The notes beneath the pieces were generated by a model. It was not told the origin of the DNA and did not search any database. It saw only the letters and a program-made list of their open reading frames with translations. From positions 49,062,066-49,126,065 of the forward strand of contig CAMGYJ010000006.1 of the NCBI GenBank assembly GCA_946122785.1: DNA of 64,000 nt, given 5' to 3'. Shown here one piece after another: positions 10,928 to 21,778 of this stretch (position 1 is the stretch's first letter; each line of letters begins with the position of its first letter). The stretch comes from Linum tenue. Taxonomy: Eukaryota; Streptophyta; Magnoliopsida; Malpighiales; Linaceae. The translations under genes were made by a program, and so were the position numbers.

Positions 10928-12456
10928 GGGAAGAGAGTAGTGATGTCTTGTGATTGGTGTTCTAGCGTAAAATAGGCCAAGGAATGACCAATCACTATGC
11001 TAAACGATCAAGAAATGAAAGGGAAAATATGTGCAAATACGGTGTTATCAAATTCCCCAACACTTAACTGTTTGCTTGTCCCGAAGCAAACCAAATCAAA
11101 CACTAGGTAAGCTCAAAACATTTTAATCATGCAACCTTCGGGGACATATCATATAGGCACAAAACACGTGAATCATACTGTCTACTAGTCATCGACACAC
11201 GAACAACCGCAACAGCAACCTGGATAACCACCACAGAGGACATTCGAGTGCAGCAAAATCGGGTAAATGAATAGTCTCCCTTCTTTCACCAACCAACATA
11301 CTCAACCACTTATCCAAGACAATCACCTCATGCATAAAACTCAAGACATCAGATTCAAGACCGACCAATCTAGGTCCTCATCGGGGTATATGATACGAAA
11401 ATTGAATCACTCACTCTCGACGAGTGGGGTCAGGACAAATTTTGATGCAAGATGTGCATACTCGTACTCTCAATCTCTAACGTCTCTTCACCATGACGAC
11501 AACCTCTAAATGTTAGAGTTCACATATCGGGTGTCACCTCTAACTAATCTGGAGGTCTTAGACACAGGTTAAGATGATTTGCTAGGGTCTTGGACATGCG
11601 GCAAAAACGTTTTAGGTGGTGGAAGTATTCATAACACAAGGTTCCACAGTTCCAAACCCAACACATTCATAGCCTTTCAAACCACTTACTTTCTTTCTGC
11701 CATTCTGCATTACTCAAGTTCTTTAGAGCACAAGAGTGAAGGAAGTCACAATAATGTTAGTATTTCTAAGCCAGACTGCAACACTACTTAATGTGCATGA
11801 TTCAGATTTTTTTGCAGTAAATCTCTTTAGCTTTCATTTTTTTCATTTTTTTATTCCTTGAGAGAACCACCAACTCTGCACATTTTCGAACAAATGCTCA
11901 ACTTTTAAGAACTACCTCCAACCCTCACATTATTTTTAGCAGAAACAGCAGAGAACATGCAAAAACCACTCTGTGGAACCTTCTAAGAGATGCAAAAGGG
12001 TGATTTTTCATTGTAGACCGAAAGAAAGAAAGTGACATAGCTCAAAGGGGCTGACTAGGGGGTATGACACACCAGGACAGTCGATTTGGTCATGGGCTAT
12101 TCCTATGCCTCCATCATCTTATCTAATGACAAAGTGAATGCTACACATCATGGAAGAGGGATCTATCGCACAAGAAAGAAATGAGCAGGCTAAAATTTCA
12201 CATGGCTGCCTATATATTCTATCTCTCATTCTGATTTCCTGAACTAGATGCATAAACGACTGTCAAGTACAAGTGATCAATCCAAGTCACAGTTGGTAAG
12301 CAAAGAGTTGAAAAACTGAACCCTACACAACTCTACTGCACGTCAATGTCATCATTATAGGTTGTCCTAGTCACAATCCAGTTGTCATGCATCAACTCTA
12401 ACAACCATTTGATTCACCAATTAAACCACAGTGCCAATATGATCATGCAAACATTA

Positions 12457-12510
12457 GTACTTGGAGCCCTCAAATCTCGAGATTTGGACAGCAAACTAGG
12501 CTCAAAGCAC
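12457..12510 (-). other. Two-stem structured element, copy D
   Basis: Outer arms GTACTTGGAGCC and GGCTCAAAGCAC pair at 10 of 12 positions. Inside is a 6-bp stem, CAAATC and GATTTG, with loop TCGA. The unpaired stretch GACAGCAAACTA is related to the same stretch in the three copies of element X. Confidence 0.6.
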
Positions 12511-12838
12511 ACACATATACGTTCCAATCAAGACAAAGCACCCCTCCCCCCACACTTAAGTTCGGCATTGCCCTCATTGGAGCAGAGGGAAGGGGAACGA
12601 TGTTACCAGGAAATGATGAGCGGGAACGGTGACTGGAAGGCAGACTAGTCAAGAGGAGGAGACAGGAAGTGGACCAGTCCGACTGGCACAGAGCTAGAGT
12701 CATGAAAACACACACACACACTGCCTGAAAGAAACCAAAGTTCCAAGTGGAAACCGAAAACAAACAAAATAAAAACAAACTGTGGTGGGGTTGCCTCCCA
12801 ACAAGCGCTTCTTTTACGTCTGAGCCGGACGGTGGTTT

Positions 12839-13182
12839 CTAAATTTTGGTCCACCCCAAAACCTCCTTAAAGTTGATGTTCTCATTAATGAGGTGGAGTC
12901 TCAAGTCACGAGCATGTAATGTGATAGGTGATGAAGATGGCTCGTGGCCTTGAGGAAGATGAAGTTTCCACTCTCGATACCTCTCCTTCGCGTCTGCTCT
13001 TGTCTCATTGCCCCAAACCAGAAAAGATATATTCGATTGTCCACCATCGCATCCACCAAGAGGGATTGATGTTGATGTGGTCTTGGTCTTGCAAAGAGAC
13101 ATTGCAAATGGGTCCTTGCCAAGCAGCTCCTCAAAGTTTGGTGGAGATATCACATGTAACATAGGGTCGGTGCAAGCCTCTT
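12839..13182 (-). other. Open stretch in element Y, not recognised
   Basis: About 115 codons are open on the minus strand, including FEELLGKDPFAM and LHLINENINFKEVLGWTK. The context is downstream of pol in element Y. No domain is recognised and the longest ORF runs into the neighbouring repeat, so I do not call it a gene. Confidence 0.3.
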
Positions 13183-13234
13183 CCAAATAAGCTAAATTGT
13201 TTAACCAAACCAAACCAATTATCCAAATTAACTG

Positions 13235-13628
13235 GGGCTAAGATCAGGTGACTAAGGGGGGTCCCCTTAGTCACATGACTAAGTGAATCTCAGCCACTCA
13301 ACCTCATTAAAATCCAAGGGCTCAGATTAATTCAATTTAATGAAGGGCATTGTAGTAATTGCATGATTTATTAATTTTTAATTATTAATTAAAAAAACCT
13401 AAAAGGCTCGCGTGTTTGTCCTGGCTGGGTTTCCGCCGTCGGGCATCATCGGCGGCCTGTGATTTTCGTTCCTCCTGGGTTCCCGGCGTCCCAGTCATCG
13501 GCGTCGCATCCCAATCCCTGGCCGCCGACAAGGAATTTTGTTCCTGCGGGAGGATTTATATCTCCCAAGTTGTCCTGCGAGAGAGATAGAGAGCTGCTGA
13601 CATTGATTTGCTGGGGAATTTCCCCCAA

Positions 13629-13711
<83 letters not shown>

Positions 13712-14286
13712 CTGGTCGGAAACTTTTTCCGGCGAACATCGTCGCCGGAGAAGAATTTCCTGGCGACAGTGCTAATTTTGTGATCTTTGTTGACAGTTTT
13801 TGTAATGTTATGCTTTGTTATTTTGTAATGTTTGTCGGTTTTTTTGTAATGTTTGTAAACTTTGTTATTTTTGTGCACATGTTTGTAAACTTTGTTATTT
13901 TTGTGCACCATGTTTGTAATGTTTTTTATATCTAAAAAACAACCTGGTTGACTTTTGGATGGACCTCCTCTATATAGGGATGGAGCCTCCAAAGTCAACC
14001 CGGGTTTTTTTTTTCCAGTTCGTATGGATTGTCGGTCTAGTTTGTCATTTTTGTCCACCATGTTCGTACTGTTTGTACTGTTCGTATGTTTGTATGGTTT
14101 GTACTTATTGTAAATCCGGTTTGTATACTTCGTAATTTTTCATAATACCCAAACTACCCCTGCTATTAATTAAATAGCCCTTGCCACTTTTTAACCATTG
14201 GATTGAAGCTAAGTGTCCAGATCTAATGGCTAGGAGGGGCTTAGTCAAGTGACTAAGCACCCCCCTTAATCACCAGATCCGCTCTC
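13235..14286. mobile_element. Non-autonomous MULE (1052 bp), possible Pack-MULE
   Basis: Flanked by perfect 9-bp duplications AATTAACTG (13226-13234 and 14287-14295), the size made by Mutator-like transposases. The ends form imperfect terminal inverted repeats of about 45 bp that share GGTGAYTAAGGGGGGT and TTAGTCAC. The interior from 13410 to 13600 is GC-rich and gene-like and is followed by a long AG microsatellite. A frame from 13459 is open but is not recognised. No transposase is present. Capture of a host gene start is possible but unproven. Confidence 0.85.
13633..13707. repeat. (AG)n microsatellite
   Basis: An uninterrupted AG tract of about 37 units inside the MULE. Confidence 0.95.
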
Positions 14287-14853
14287 AATTAACTGAATGC
14301 TACTAGTTAATATGGTTACCATAGTAACCAATCTGTTTGAACACCCCTAGAGGCCACAGCTCAGCATATACAAAGGCGAACAGTAATCCGGAATCCATGA
14401 TTACTTACTAAAATTAGAGATGGCTAAAATTTCGTAAGGAACAGAAAACCAATTAAGAGCTAACTTGCGCTATTAATAAATTAATTAATTAATAACTTAA
14501 GCTCTGTAGTTTACCGGAAAAATGAAGTCAGTGTAGGTTTAATTGTTGAGGATATTAATTACTTAGTCAAAAAGTAATTAATTCCATGTCATACAAGTCC
14601 CTAGTTTTCCTTGTTCAAGTAAAAGAAGGAAACTTGGTTGTCATTAGGGTTTTAACCCTAAGTCTATATCTATAAAAGTTTAGCTACGGTCATGTCGTAA
14701 GCAAGCCGTCAAGATGTAATCCTAATAAGAGATCAGCCGTGAGCTCTTATGAGCTCACCGTGGATTAGTCTCGATCAATCAATCGATCGAGGATACCACG
14801 TAAAATCCCGTGTCTCGTGTGTTCGTTTCAATCCCGCATCATCAAATTCTTCA

Positions 14854-14866
14854 TGGTATCAGAGCA
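14854..14866 (+). other. Primer binding site, initiator tRNA-Met
   Basis: TGGTATCAGAGCA immediately follows the LTR. Confidence 0.9.
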
Positions 14867-16320
14867 AACCTCGATCTAGGATTTTGCGTTCAACCTTCCG
14901 CAGTCTCGTTCCACAATCAAGATACGTCGGCCATCAATTGTCAAGGGTTTTGAGTTACAAACGTCTGGATCAATCCAGATCTGTTTGTCTTTGAGGTCAT
15001 TGAAGTCGTGTTCCCGGAGTTACCGATGTTCAATTCTCGTCCGGCTCTCCGCTAGCATCGTCGTCAATCGCAACAGAGTTGTTGTCGTGACTCGTGATGG
15101 CAGTACTGCTATTGCCGATTCCGATTCGCTTGTCATCACCCAGTTGTTGTTCACGGAAAATCATCAGCCGAAGCCACCGATGTCCCTGCTGCTCGGCTGT
15201 GCTTCTTCGTCAATCGCGTTTCTCGTTACCTGTCAAAGAGCTAAGAGTCAAGAATCCCTGGCAGTCAATCCATCGTCGGTCGAGCATCCGGTTTTGTCCC
15301 GACGTCACAACTCTGTCCCGATGTTCACGATGGTTGTCACTGAATCATAAGTCAAGGAATCAAGGTCTTCGCCCAGTCACCGCCGTCGTCCTCAACTCAG
15401 TTCAGCGCCGAGTCTCTGCCTTTGCTCATTGGCTACCTGCTGCCTTAAGTCCTGGTCAGAATCGTCTTTCTTGAAGCCTTTGCTGCCGTCATCCGCATCC
15501 CCAACGCTTTTGTATCCGTCCAAGCTCCTCGTTCTGTCTCCAGTCAGCGTCCATATCGTCATTGTTATCTTCGTCAGCAAGGCCATCGTCGAGGTAATCA
15601 GTCAAGGCGCCAACCGTGAGACACCTTCGTCAATTTCACGGTAAGGTTGGGTTCCCGGCGTTCATCCTTCAGTCAAGAAGCATGGTCAAATCAAGGCCTG
15701 ATTTTCTTCCCGACGTCGCCTCGTGTGAGCGTCCGCGCTTGTCCTGTCCTGCTGGATAAGAAGGGTCATCATCTTGTTCAGTAGCGGCACTCTTGTCACC
15801 CTTTCCAGGTCAGCGCCATCGCCAGCCAGTCATCTTCCCGGCCGTCATCGTCATCTCGAGCAGATTCAACGCCGTCTGCACCGCCGATGTTGTTGTCGTC
15901 GTTGCCTCTCCAGTTCACTTCGTACTCCAGCCGGCTCGTTCGTCTTCAGCTAAAGTTCATGCTTTGGTCCATGACTCAGGGTTTTGCACTTTCGGTTTCG
16001 TAAGCGACCGCATTGTCTCTTGTTCTTTCAAGTTTGGAAATTGACATCAATTTCATTAAAGGAAGGAGCATTCAGCAGCGCACTGCTCCATTTTGTTTCC
16101 AAGCTTCCACTCTCACCTCAATGCCCCGGGTTGGAGAAAGAGAAAGTTTTGGTCAGGAACTCAAGTTGTGAAGCGAGGTAGTCACAATCCAAGAAGTGAT
16201 CGTCCCCTCGACGTTCATAAAAGATCATGTTATGGTCTTCACCATGTTCACTTTCAAGCTGGGCATTCACATCGTTCATGCGTCAGCTTGAGGGGGAGAA
16301 TAGGGAGTCAAGTCGTTCAG

Positions 16321-16481
16321 GAGATGCAGTCAACCATCTCCACCATATCATACGGATAGACGTAGTAATCGTCTCCGTCAAGTCATTCCAGAGGCGCAGT
16401 CAACCGTCTCTGTCAGGTCGTTCAAGAGACGCAATCAACCGTCTCATCACGACGTTCAAGAAGATGCAGTCAACCGTCTTC
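16321..16481 (+). repeat. Array of four hairpins with a common loop
   Basis: Hairpins at 16321-16340, 16391-16410, 16426-16445 and 16460-16481 share the loop CARTCAAC. Their stems differ but mostly still pair: GAGATG with CATCTC, GAGACG with CGTCTC, and GAAGATG with CGTCTTC. Spacers such as GTCAGGTCGTTCAA also repeat. The array lies near the 3' end of the non-autonomous LTR element. Confidence 0.7.
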
Positions 16482-16629
16482 GTCAGGATGTTCAAGGGAG
16501 AGAGTCAGTCGTCTCCAATTCAACCTCGTCCGAGATGTTATTCATCTCGAGTTATGTTGTTCAAGCTTGTCATGCTTGTTCGTCACATTTCCTTTTTCAA
16601 GCTCGACATTCTTGTCATTCATGTCTTCG

Positions 16630-16641
16630 CTTGAGGGGGAG
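16630..16641 (+). other. Polypurine tract; a copy also at 16288-16299
   Basis: CTTGAGGGGGAG directly precedes the 3' LTR. The same 12 bases occur about 340 bp upstream at 16288-16299. Confidence 0.8.
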
Positions 16642-16951
16642 TGTTGAGGATATTAATTACTTAGTCAAAAAGTAATTAATTCCTTGTCATACAAGTCCCT
16701 AGGTTTCCTTGTTCAAGTAAAAGAAGGAAACTTGGTTGTCATTAGGGTTTTAACCCTAAGTCTATATCTATAAAAGTTTAGCTACGGTCATGTCGTAAGC
16801 AAGCCGTCAAGATGTAATCCTAATAAGAGATCAGCCGTGAGCTCTTATGAGCACACCGTAAATTAGTCTCGATCAATCAATCGATCGAGGATACCACGTA
16901 AAATCCCGTGTCTCGTGTGTTCGTTTCAATCCCGCATCATCAAATTCTTCA

Positions 16952-17274
16952 TTAATCGATAATTTGGAGTGGCCAGGAACTTGAGTGCATCGTTAGCACA
17001 TAGAAACATATATAGTAGTGTTCAACGAAAAGCTGTGAAGAAGTATAGGACATGCATAATAGAGAATGAAAAAATGGACATCAACCTAGAGTCCAAACTT
17101 TGTCATGTGTGAACTCAACTCTAATTATATATGAAGGTAATATTTTGTCATGTGCGGCCTTTAATTTTGTCAGGGGGAAATGAGTGTGACAAACAAGGCA
17201 TCAATCAATTAATGAAAAAAGAATATATGTAAATAATGACAAGAAGCATAATATAATTGATTTGAAGAAGACAC
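16952..17274 (+). other. Spacer and upstream region of the protease gene
   Basis: AT-rich single-copy-looking sequence between the LTR element and the TATA box of the CDR1-like gene. No ORF or repeat is recognised. It presumably holds most of the gene's proximal promoter. Confidence 0.5.
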
Positions 17275-17282
17275 TATATATA
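17275..17282 (+). promoter_or_regulatory. TATA box of the CDR1-like gene
   Basis: TATATATA lies 68 bp upstream of the ATG at 17343, a usual distance in plants. Confidence 0.6.
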
Positions 17283-17342
17283 GAATGCATTTGTGATCCA
17301 TTAATTCCACTCATCAATCATCTCTCAATCTTGACATACATC

Positions 17343-18692
17343 ATGGAGCCAAAACCAACCATGTCTTTCCCGATCACACTTGCACTAGCTACGTTTTGTT
17401 GTATAATTATGTCCGCATTTGTGGATGCGCAGAGCGGTGGATTTAGTATCAATCTGGTCCATCGCGATTCCGAAGGTTCGCCTTTCTATAATCCCAAGGA
17501 AACGCCAGCTCGACGCGTTGGGAATGCGGGTAGGCGATCGATTGGGCGAGTGCATCGTTTCAGTCACATGCTTCACCTTAACAGTTCGAGGTCTATTTCG
17601 GACCCTTCGGATCCTGATGCTCAGTTGACGGCCAACAATGGGGAATACCTGGTGAACATCTCCCTTGGTACGCCACCATTTCCGATCGTTGCGATTGCTG
17701 ACACTGGCAGCGACATTATATGGACACAATGTAAGCCTTGCACCGATTGCTACAAGCAGGATGCGCCCTTATTTGACCCCAAGTCGTCGAGTAGTTATAG
17801 AACAGTGTCATGTTCATCCAACGCTTGTAATTCGCTCCAGAGTGAAGGAAGCTCTTGCTCCTCCGACGGCAGTGTTTGCGAGTACCAGGTGAGTTATGGG
17901 GACCAATCTCACACCCAAGGAGATGTAGCAGCTGAAACACTGACTTTGGAGTCCAAGACTGGCAACCCTGTGGCCCTTCCGAAAACTGTGATTGGCTGCG
18001 GGCATGACAATGCAGGAACATTTAGCCCCAAAGGCTCTGGCATCGTTGGTCTTGGAGGAGGACCTGCATCCCTTGTCAGCCAACTCGGTTCATCCATTGG
18101 CGGGAAATTCTCCTACTGCATGGTCCCGTACGCAGCTGCCAAGCCGACCAGTACGATGAACTTCGGCACCAACGCCGTGGTTTCAGGAAATGGTGTCCTT
18201 TCCACCCCCTTGATTTCGGATCCATCCCAACCCACATTTTACTTCCTTCAACTTGAAGCCGTTAGCGTTGGGAGCAAAAAGATTGCCTTCCAAGGCTCCT
18301 CCATTGGAGGCTCTGGCAACATTATCATTGATTCAGGGACGACTTTGACCCTTGTGCCTACTGATTTCTTCTCCCAGCTCTCTGATGCCGTCGAGACTCA
18401 GGTCACCGGCGGCACCAAAACCAGCGACCCCGAAGGCTTTTTCAGCCTCTGCTACGTGCCAGACTCCAGTCTCAAACTTCCTCCCGTCACTGCGCATTTC
18501 AAGGGAGCCGATGTGGTGCTCACTTCCGACAACATTTTCATCCAGGTCAACGATAAAGTGGTTTGTTTGGCTTTCTACGCCAACGACCAACTCAGCATCT
18601 ATGGAAACGTTGCTCAACAAAACTTTCTCATTGGATATGACCTTCCAAAGCAAACTCTATCTTTCAAGCCTACAGATTGCACAAACACCTAA
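17343..18692 (+). CDS. CDR1-like: CDR1-like secreted aspartic protease (A1 family)
   Basis: An intact, intronless 449-aa pepsin-like protease. The ATG at 17343 is preferred because the TATA box lies upstream at 17275 and the protein then begins with a hydrophobic signal peptide, cut near residue 30 (SAFVDAQS). A prosegment with INLVHRDSEGSPFYNP follows, a hallmark of the CDR1/nepenthesin group. The two catalytic aspartates are in ADTGSD (Asp120) and IDSGTT (Asp330). The Cys-rich insert after the first one (WTQCKPCTDCYKQ) is the nepenthesin-type insertion. The C-terminal SIYGNVAQQNFLIGYD is well kept. In Arabidopsis, CDR1 is an apoplastic protease that promotes disease resistance signalling; the same role here is inferred. 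No frame damage is seen. An overlapping plus-strand ORF at 18352 is a shadow of this gene. Confidence 0.95.
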   Translation: MEPKPTMSFPITLALATFCCIIMSAFVDAQSGGFSINLVHRDSEGSPFYNPKETPARRVGNAGRRSIGRVHRFSHMLHLNSSRSISDPSDPDAQLTANNGEYLVNISLGTPPFPIVAIADTGSDIIWTQCKPCTDCYKQDAPLFDPKSSSSYRTVSCSSNACNSLQSEGSSCSSDGSVCEYQVSYGDQSHTQGDVAAETLTLESKTGNPVALPKTVIGCGHDNAGTFSPKGSGIVGLGGGPASLVSQLGSSIGGKFSYCMVPYAAAKPTSTMNFGTNAVVSGNGVLSTPLISDPSQPTFYFLQLEAVSVGSKKIAFQGSSIGGSGNIIIDSGTTLTLVPTDFFSQLSDAVETQVTGGTKTSDPEGFFSLCYVPDSSLKLPPVTAHFKGADVVLTSDNIFIQVNDKVVCLAFYANDQLSIYGNVAQQNFLIGYDLPKQTLSFKPTDCTNT

Positions 18693-18864
18693 ACCCCCCC
18701 AATTCTCCATTACCACATTCATATGTGTGTTTATCAATAAGCTAGTGTGTGTAAATGAAATTAAAACAACGTGATTGTTAATCTATGTGCAATTAATTGT
18801 TATATCCGATCCAGACTATTAATAATATATACATGTGTTTATCAATAACTGTACGCAACGTGGA
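18693..18864 (+). other. 3' UTR and downstream region of the CDR1-like gene
   Basis: AT-rich sequence with AATAAG- and AATAAT-like possible poly(A) signals near 18735 and 18820. Confidence 0.45.
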
Positions 18865-18872
18865 TGAACAAT

Positions 18873-20426
18873 TCCTTTCCTAATAAAATTCTTAATTTCT
18901 TTTTCGTTGGGATCATCTTTTGTTTTTCTTTGTCCGACTTAGCTTCTTCTTACCAACCCAATATATTTCAGTGTTTCTTAACCAGGATTATTAACATCAC
19001 CGATTGTTATTTTGTGGATGCTGTTAAAGAATCTGGTGGTGTAGTTGTAGCTTGGTCCCTAGAAGTAGATGCTTCGGTGTTTTTTCAGTCGGATTTTGCC
19101 ATATGTAATCGTATTAATGAAGGTGATCTTTCGTAGGTGGTGGTTTGCGTTTACATGAGTTGTGTCGAGTCCCTAAGAGCATCCCAGCTCGCCATTCTTC
19201 GGCAGGTTTGTGAGGGTATTAAAGTTCCATTTGTTGTCATTGGCGATTTTAACTCAACCCTGCACGCAGGTGAAAAAGATGGGGGAACCTGTGGTCCGTG
19301 AGCCAATCGATTGCTCTTCATTCTTTTATCCATGATCTGGGCCTTCATGACCCAGGGTACTAGGGTGACCAGTTCATGTGGACAAATAAACGAATGAGCC
19401 AAGCCTGTATTCGTGAGAGGCTGGATCGTGACCTCTGTTCTCAGTCGTGGATTGATCAGTACCCGGAGACTATTGTCAAGCATTTTACGGACCAGGGGTC
19501 TGATCATAGGGCCTTGCTTTTGTCTGATAAGTCCTCCCCCGGCTCTGTCGCCCTCTATTTTGATTTGACGCGCGTTGGGCAGATAATCCCGAGATAAGGG
19601 CTATGGTTGGCTATGTCTAGCGTGAAGAGGTGGAGGGTTCCCCAATGTTTAAACTCTGTACCCATTTGAAACAGCTTCGGCATTTACTGTATGATTGGAG
19701 TAGAGCAGGAACGACTAATTCCCTGCGGAATATAAAAACTCTCGAGACTGAGATAGATCGCATAAAGCAGGTTTCTCCGATTAACTGAGAGGAAGTACGG
19801 GTGCTGGAGGGTGAGCTGAGTCGTCAATGGGAAGCGGAAGAACTCTACTGGAAGCAGAAGTCTAGGGTTCGCTGGTTAGGAAGGGTGATCAAAATACTTT
19901 CTATTTTCATAAGGTCACTCGGGCCAGGCGGAAGAGGAATTTTGTGGAGGGCCTGAGGAATGAGGAAGGGGATTGGATAACGGAGGAGAAGGGGAAGGCG
20001 GAGATGGCCACAGATTTTTATTAGAACCTTTTCACTTCGGAATCTCAAATTCCTGATATGAGGGCCAGGGTGGATGCCTTGCCTTTATTTAGGAGGTCAC
20101 CGAGGATATGAATGCCCAACTCACCGCGCCGGTCCTCTCGGGGGACGTTAGACGTATGGTCTTCTCGATGGGTTCTAAAAAGGCTCCTGGGTCGGATGGC
20201 TTCACGGGGAAGTTTTTTAGGTCTTTTTGGAATATTGTGGGTGAGTATGTGGTGGAGGCTGTTTGGTCCTTTTTCAAACTAATAGACTCCTGCGCAGCTT
20301 TAACCATACTTGGCTCACCCTGATCCCTAAAGTTGATAATGTGGAGACCATCCGTCAACTCCGGCCCATTAGTCTATGCCAGTTTGTGTATAAGGTGATC
20401 ACTAAGATTATGACTGAGAGGTTGGC
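18873..20426 (+). mobile_element. LINE 2, 5' portion (split by Athila X)
   Basis: An L1-type LINE truncated within its endonuclease domain. It starts shortly after the protease gene and is interrupted at 20426 by the Athila-type element X. It continues at 32814. The octamer TGAACAAT occurs at 18865-18872 and again after the LINE tail at 34926-34933, a possible target duplication. Confidence 0.8.
18930..20426 (+). pseudogene. LINE 2 ORF2: endonuclease and start of RT, many stops
   Basis: Pieces of an apurinic-type endonuclease can be read across stops: ESGGVVVAW, VVIGDFNSTLHAGEKDGG with the catalytic Asp and Asn, RERLDRDLCSQSWI and DQGSDHRALLL with the catalytic His. A linker follows, then the RT start with SKKAPGSDGFTGKFF and LIPKVDNVETIRQLRPISLC. 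Several in-frame stops and frame changes show it is dead. The RT resumes beyond the Athila insertion at 32814. Confidence 0.85.
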
Positions 20427-21778
20427 TGACTCACTCCTACTGTCACTCTAGAAAATGGCCAAGTGTAACCACTTCCTAAAGCGTAGTATAGCGGGTTTGG
20501 ATTTTAATGTCAACCCGGGTCCTAGATTTGATGACTACTCGGTGAATTCTTGTTATCTAGCAGCGAAACTTTTGTGCAGGTTCAAACAAACAAAAACACA
20601 AAGCAAGTTAAACGGTTGTTTCAAGTCGAGAAAGGTCACCCGGATATGGTTCTCCCTAGACTGCAGTTAAGTCGGATTGCAATTTACCAAGTTCAATTTC
20701 TATGATAGTTATACTGCGGAAGGTTCGTAAACAGTCTGAAGTCTCGACTAAACAGTCTGAAGTCTCAATCTGAGTCTCTAGCGGGCGACTAACCTCCACC
20801 GGAGTAAACAGATTGAGGCCCTAACGAACCAAACCTCCACTACCGAAGTAACTTCGGTACAGAATAGTGAATTAGCTCCTCGACTAAAGTCACCAATTCA
20901 CTACCTTCAATTAAGGGTGCTCTATCAACCTAGGCAGATATTCTCATTCTAGGTTAAAGCAGAAACAACAGGAATTTGATAAGGATTCAAGTCATTCAAT
21001 CATTCAAACCTCAATCGAATATAATCAAATCATAGAATCAGTACTTGGGTTCATACAATCAAACCTAACATACAAATCTAGGGTTTCCCATACCCAGATG
21101 AATGGGAGAACTACTCCATGGAGAAAGAAGCAAAAGCAGATTCAGATGCGGAAACCATACTGTGAAGGATGGATTTCAGCTCCTGGTCGTTGATCGGCAC
21201 TCCTCCAAGCTCAAGCCAAGCTCCAATGGTGATGAAGATCAAGCTAGGGCACTTGGGAACTCTTGTTCGTCGCTTTCTCTCTCTAGGAATCGCTCTATCT
21301 CTCTAAAACTTGAAAACCCCCCTCTCTTTTGGCTGAAATCTGCCTAAAAGGGCATCACTGGGTAAAACACGGTCGAGGGCACGGCCGTGCTTTGCTCCAG
21401 CCAGCCCGTGCCTTGCCACGTGTTAAAAACACGGGCTGATGCCTTGGGAAAACACGGGCGTGTTTTATGGTGGACACGGCCGTGTTTTGGTCAGTCCCGC
21501 CCGTGTTTTGAGCTGGTGTAGGACAAATGTGGAGACAGCCTCGGCAGTAAAAGCACGGGCCAGGAACACGGCCGTGCTTTGAATTAGGCTTTGGCTCCAG
21601 CTCGACCGAATGACTTCCGAATGCCCCGAAACTCGTGCTTAGCCTTTCCTTCAACGTCCGGGACCTGAAATGTGACAAAGTAACACAACCCGGCGTAAAA
21701 TAGCCCAAAAATACACGACTATGCTCCACAAACGGATAAGAACTAAGGGTGCAAACATGTGCAATTTCATCGTTATCA
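20427..21778 (-). repeat. 3' LTR of Athila X
   Basis: 1352 bp. Carries three intact CACGGCCGTG palindromes (21380-21389, 21475-21484 and 21567-21576) plus several one-sided CACGGGC variants. Confidence 0.93.

Larger units (their letters stand above)
10918..13182 (-). mobile_element. Athila-type element Y, 3' part only
   Basis: Minus-strand element. The 3' LTR survives only as its first 130 bp or so (about 11050 down to 10918, starting TGATAACACCG). Its inner edge is next to TTGGGGAATT, a polypurine-like tract (11051-11060 on the plus strand). Internal sequence from 11.4 to 12.78 kb matches 21.78-23.2 kb of element X. At 12783 it meets the post-pol sequence GGTGGGGTTGCCTCCC directly, whereas X has about 2.4 kb in between. 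Pol, gag and the 5' LTR are gone. No intact ORF is recognised. Confidence 0.8.
13183..14351. repeat. Second copy of the ACACCCCTA repeat, split by a MULE
   Basis: The left half is 13183-13234 and the right half 14287-14351. Together they match 4534-4632, with a few substitutions, once the insertion and one copy of AATTAACTG are removed. Confidence 0.8.
14544..16951 (+). mobile_element. Complete non-autonomous Copia-type LTR element, 2408 bp
   Basis: Two 310-bp LTRs (14544-14853 and 16642-16951) start TGTTGAGG and end TTCTTCA. They are flanked by perfect 5-bp duplications TTAAT at 14539-14543 and 16952-16956. A primer site TGGTATCAGAGCA (14854-14866, initiator tRNA-Met) follows the first LTR, and a polypurine tract CTTGAGGGGGAG (16630-16641) precedes the second. 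I counted five base differences between the LTRs, so the insertion is fairly young. The 1.8-kb interior has no gag, protease or RT and is GC-rich with many short broken ORFs. Mobility would depend on proteins of another Copia element. Each LTR has a TATAAAA (14671-14677 and 16769-16775). Confidence 0.93.

Noticed and set aside
13459..13935. 158-aa ORF with Arg-Glu repeats
   Set aside because: The repeat part is translation of the AG microsatellite and the rest matches nothing.
15094..16634. Several overlapping ORFs in the 2.4-kb LTR element
   Set aside because: They are short, Ser/Arg/Val-rich readings of GC-rich non-coding sequence in all frames, with no domain.
17262..17342. Longer N-terminus of the protease
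   Set aside because: It begins with TTG, contains the TATA box and would precede the signal peptide.
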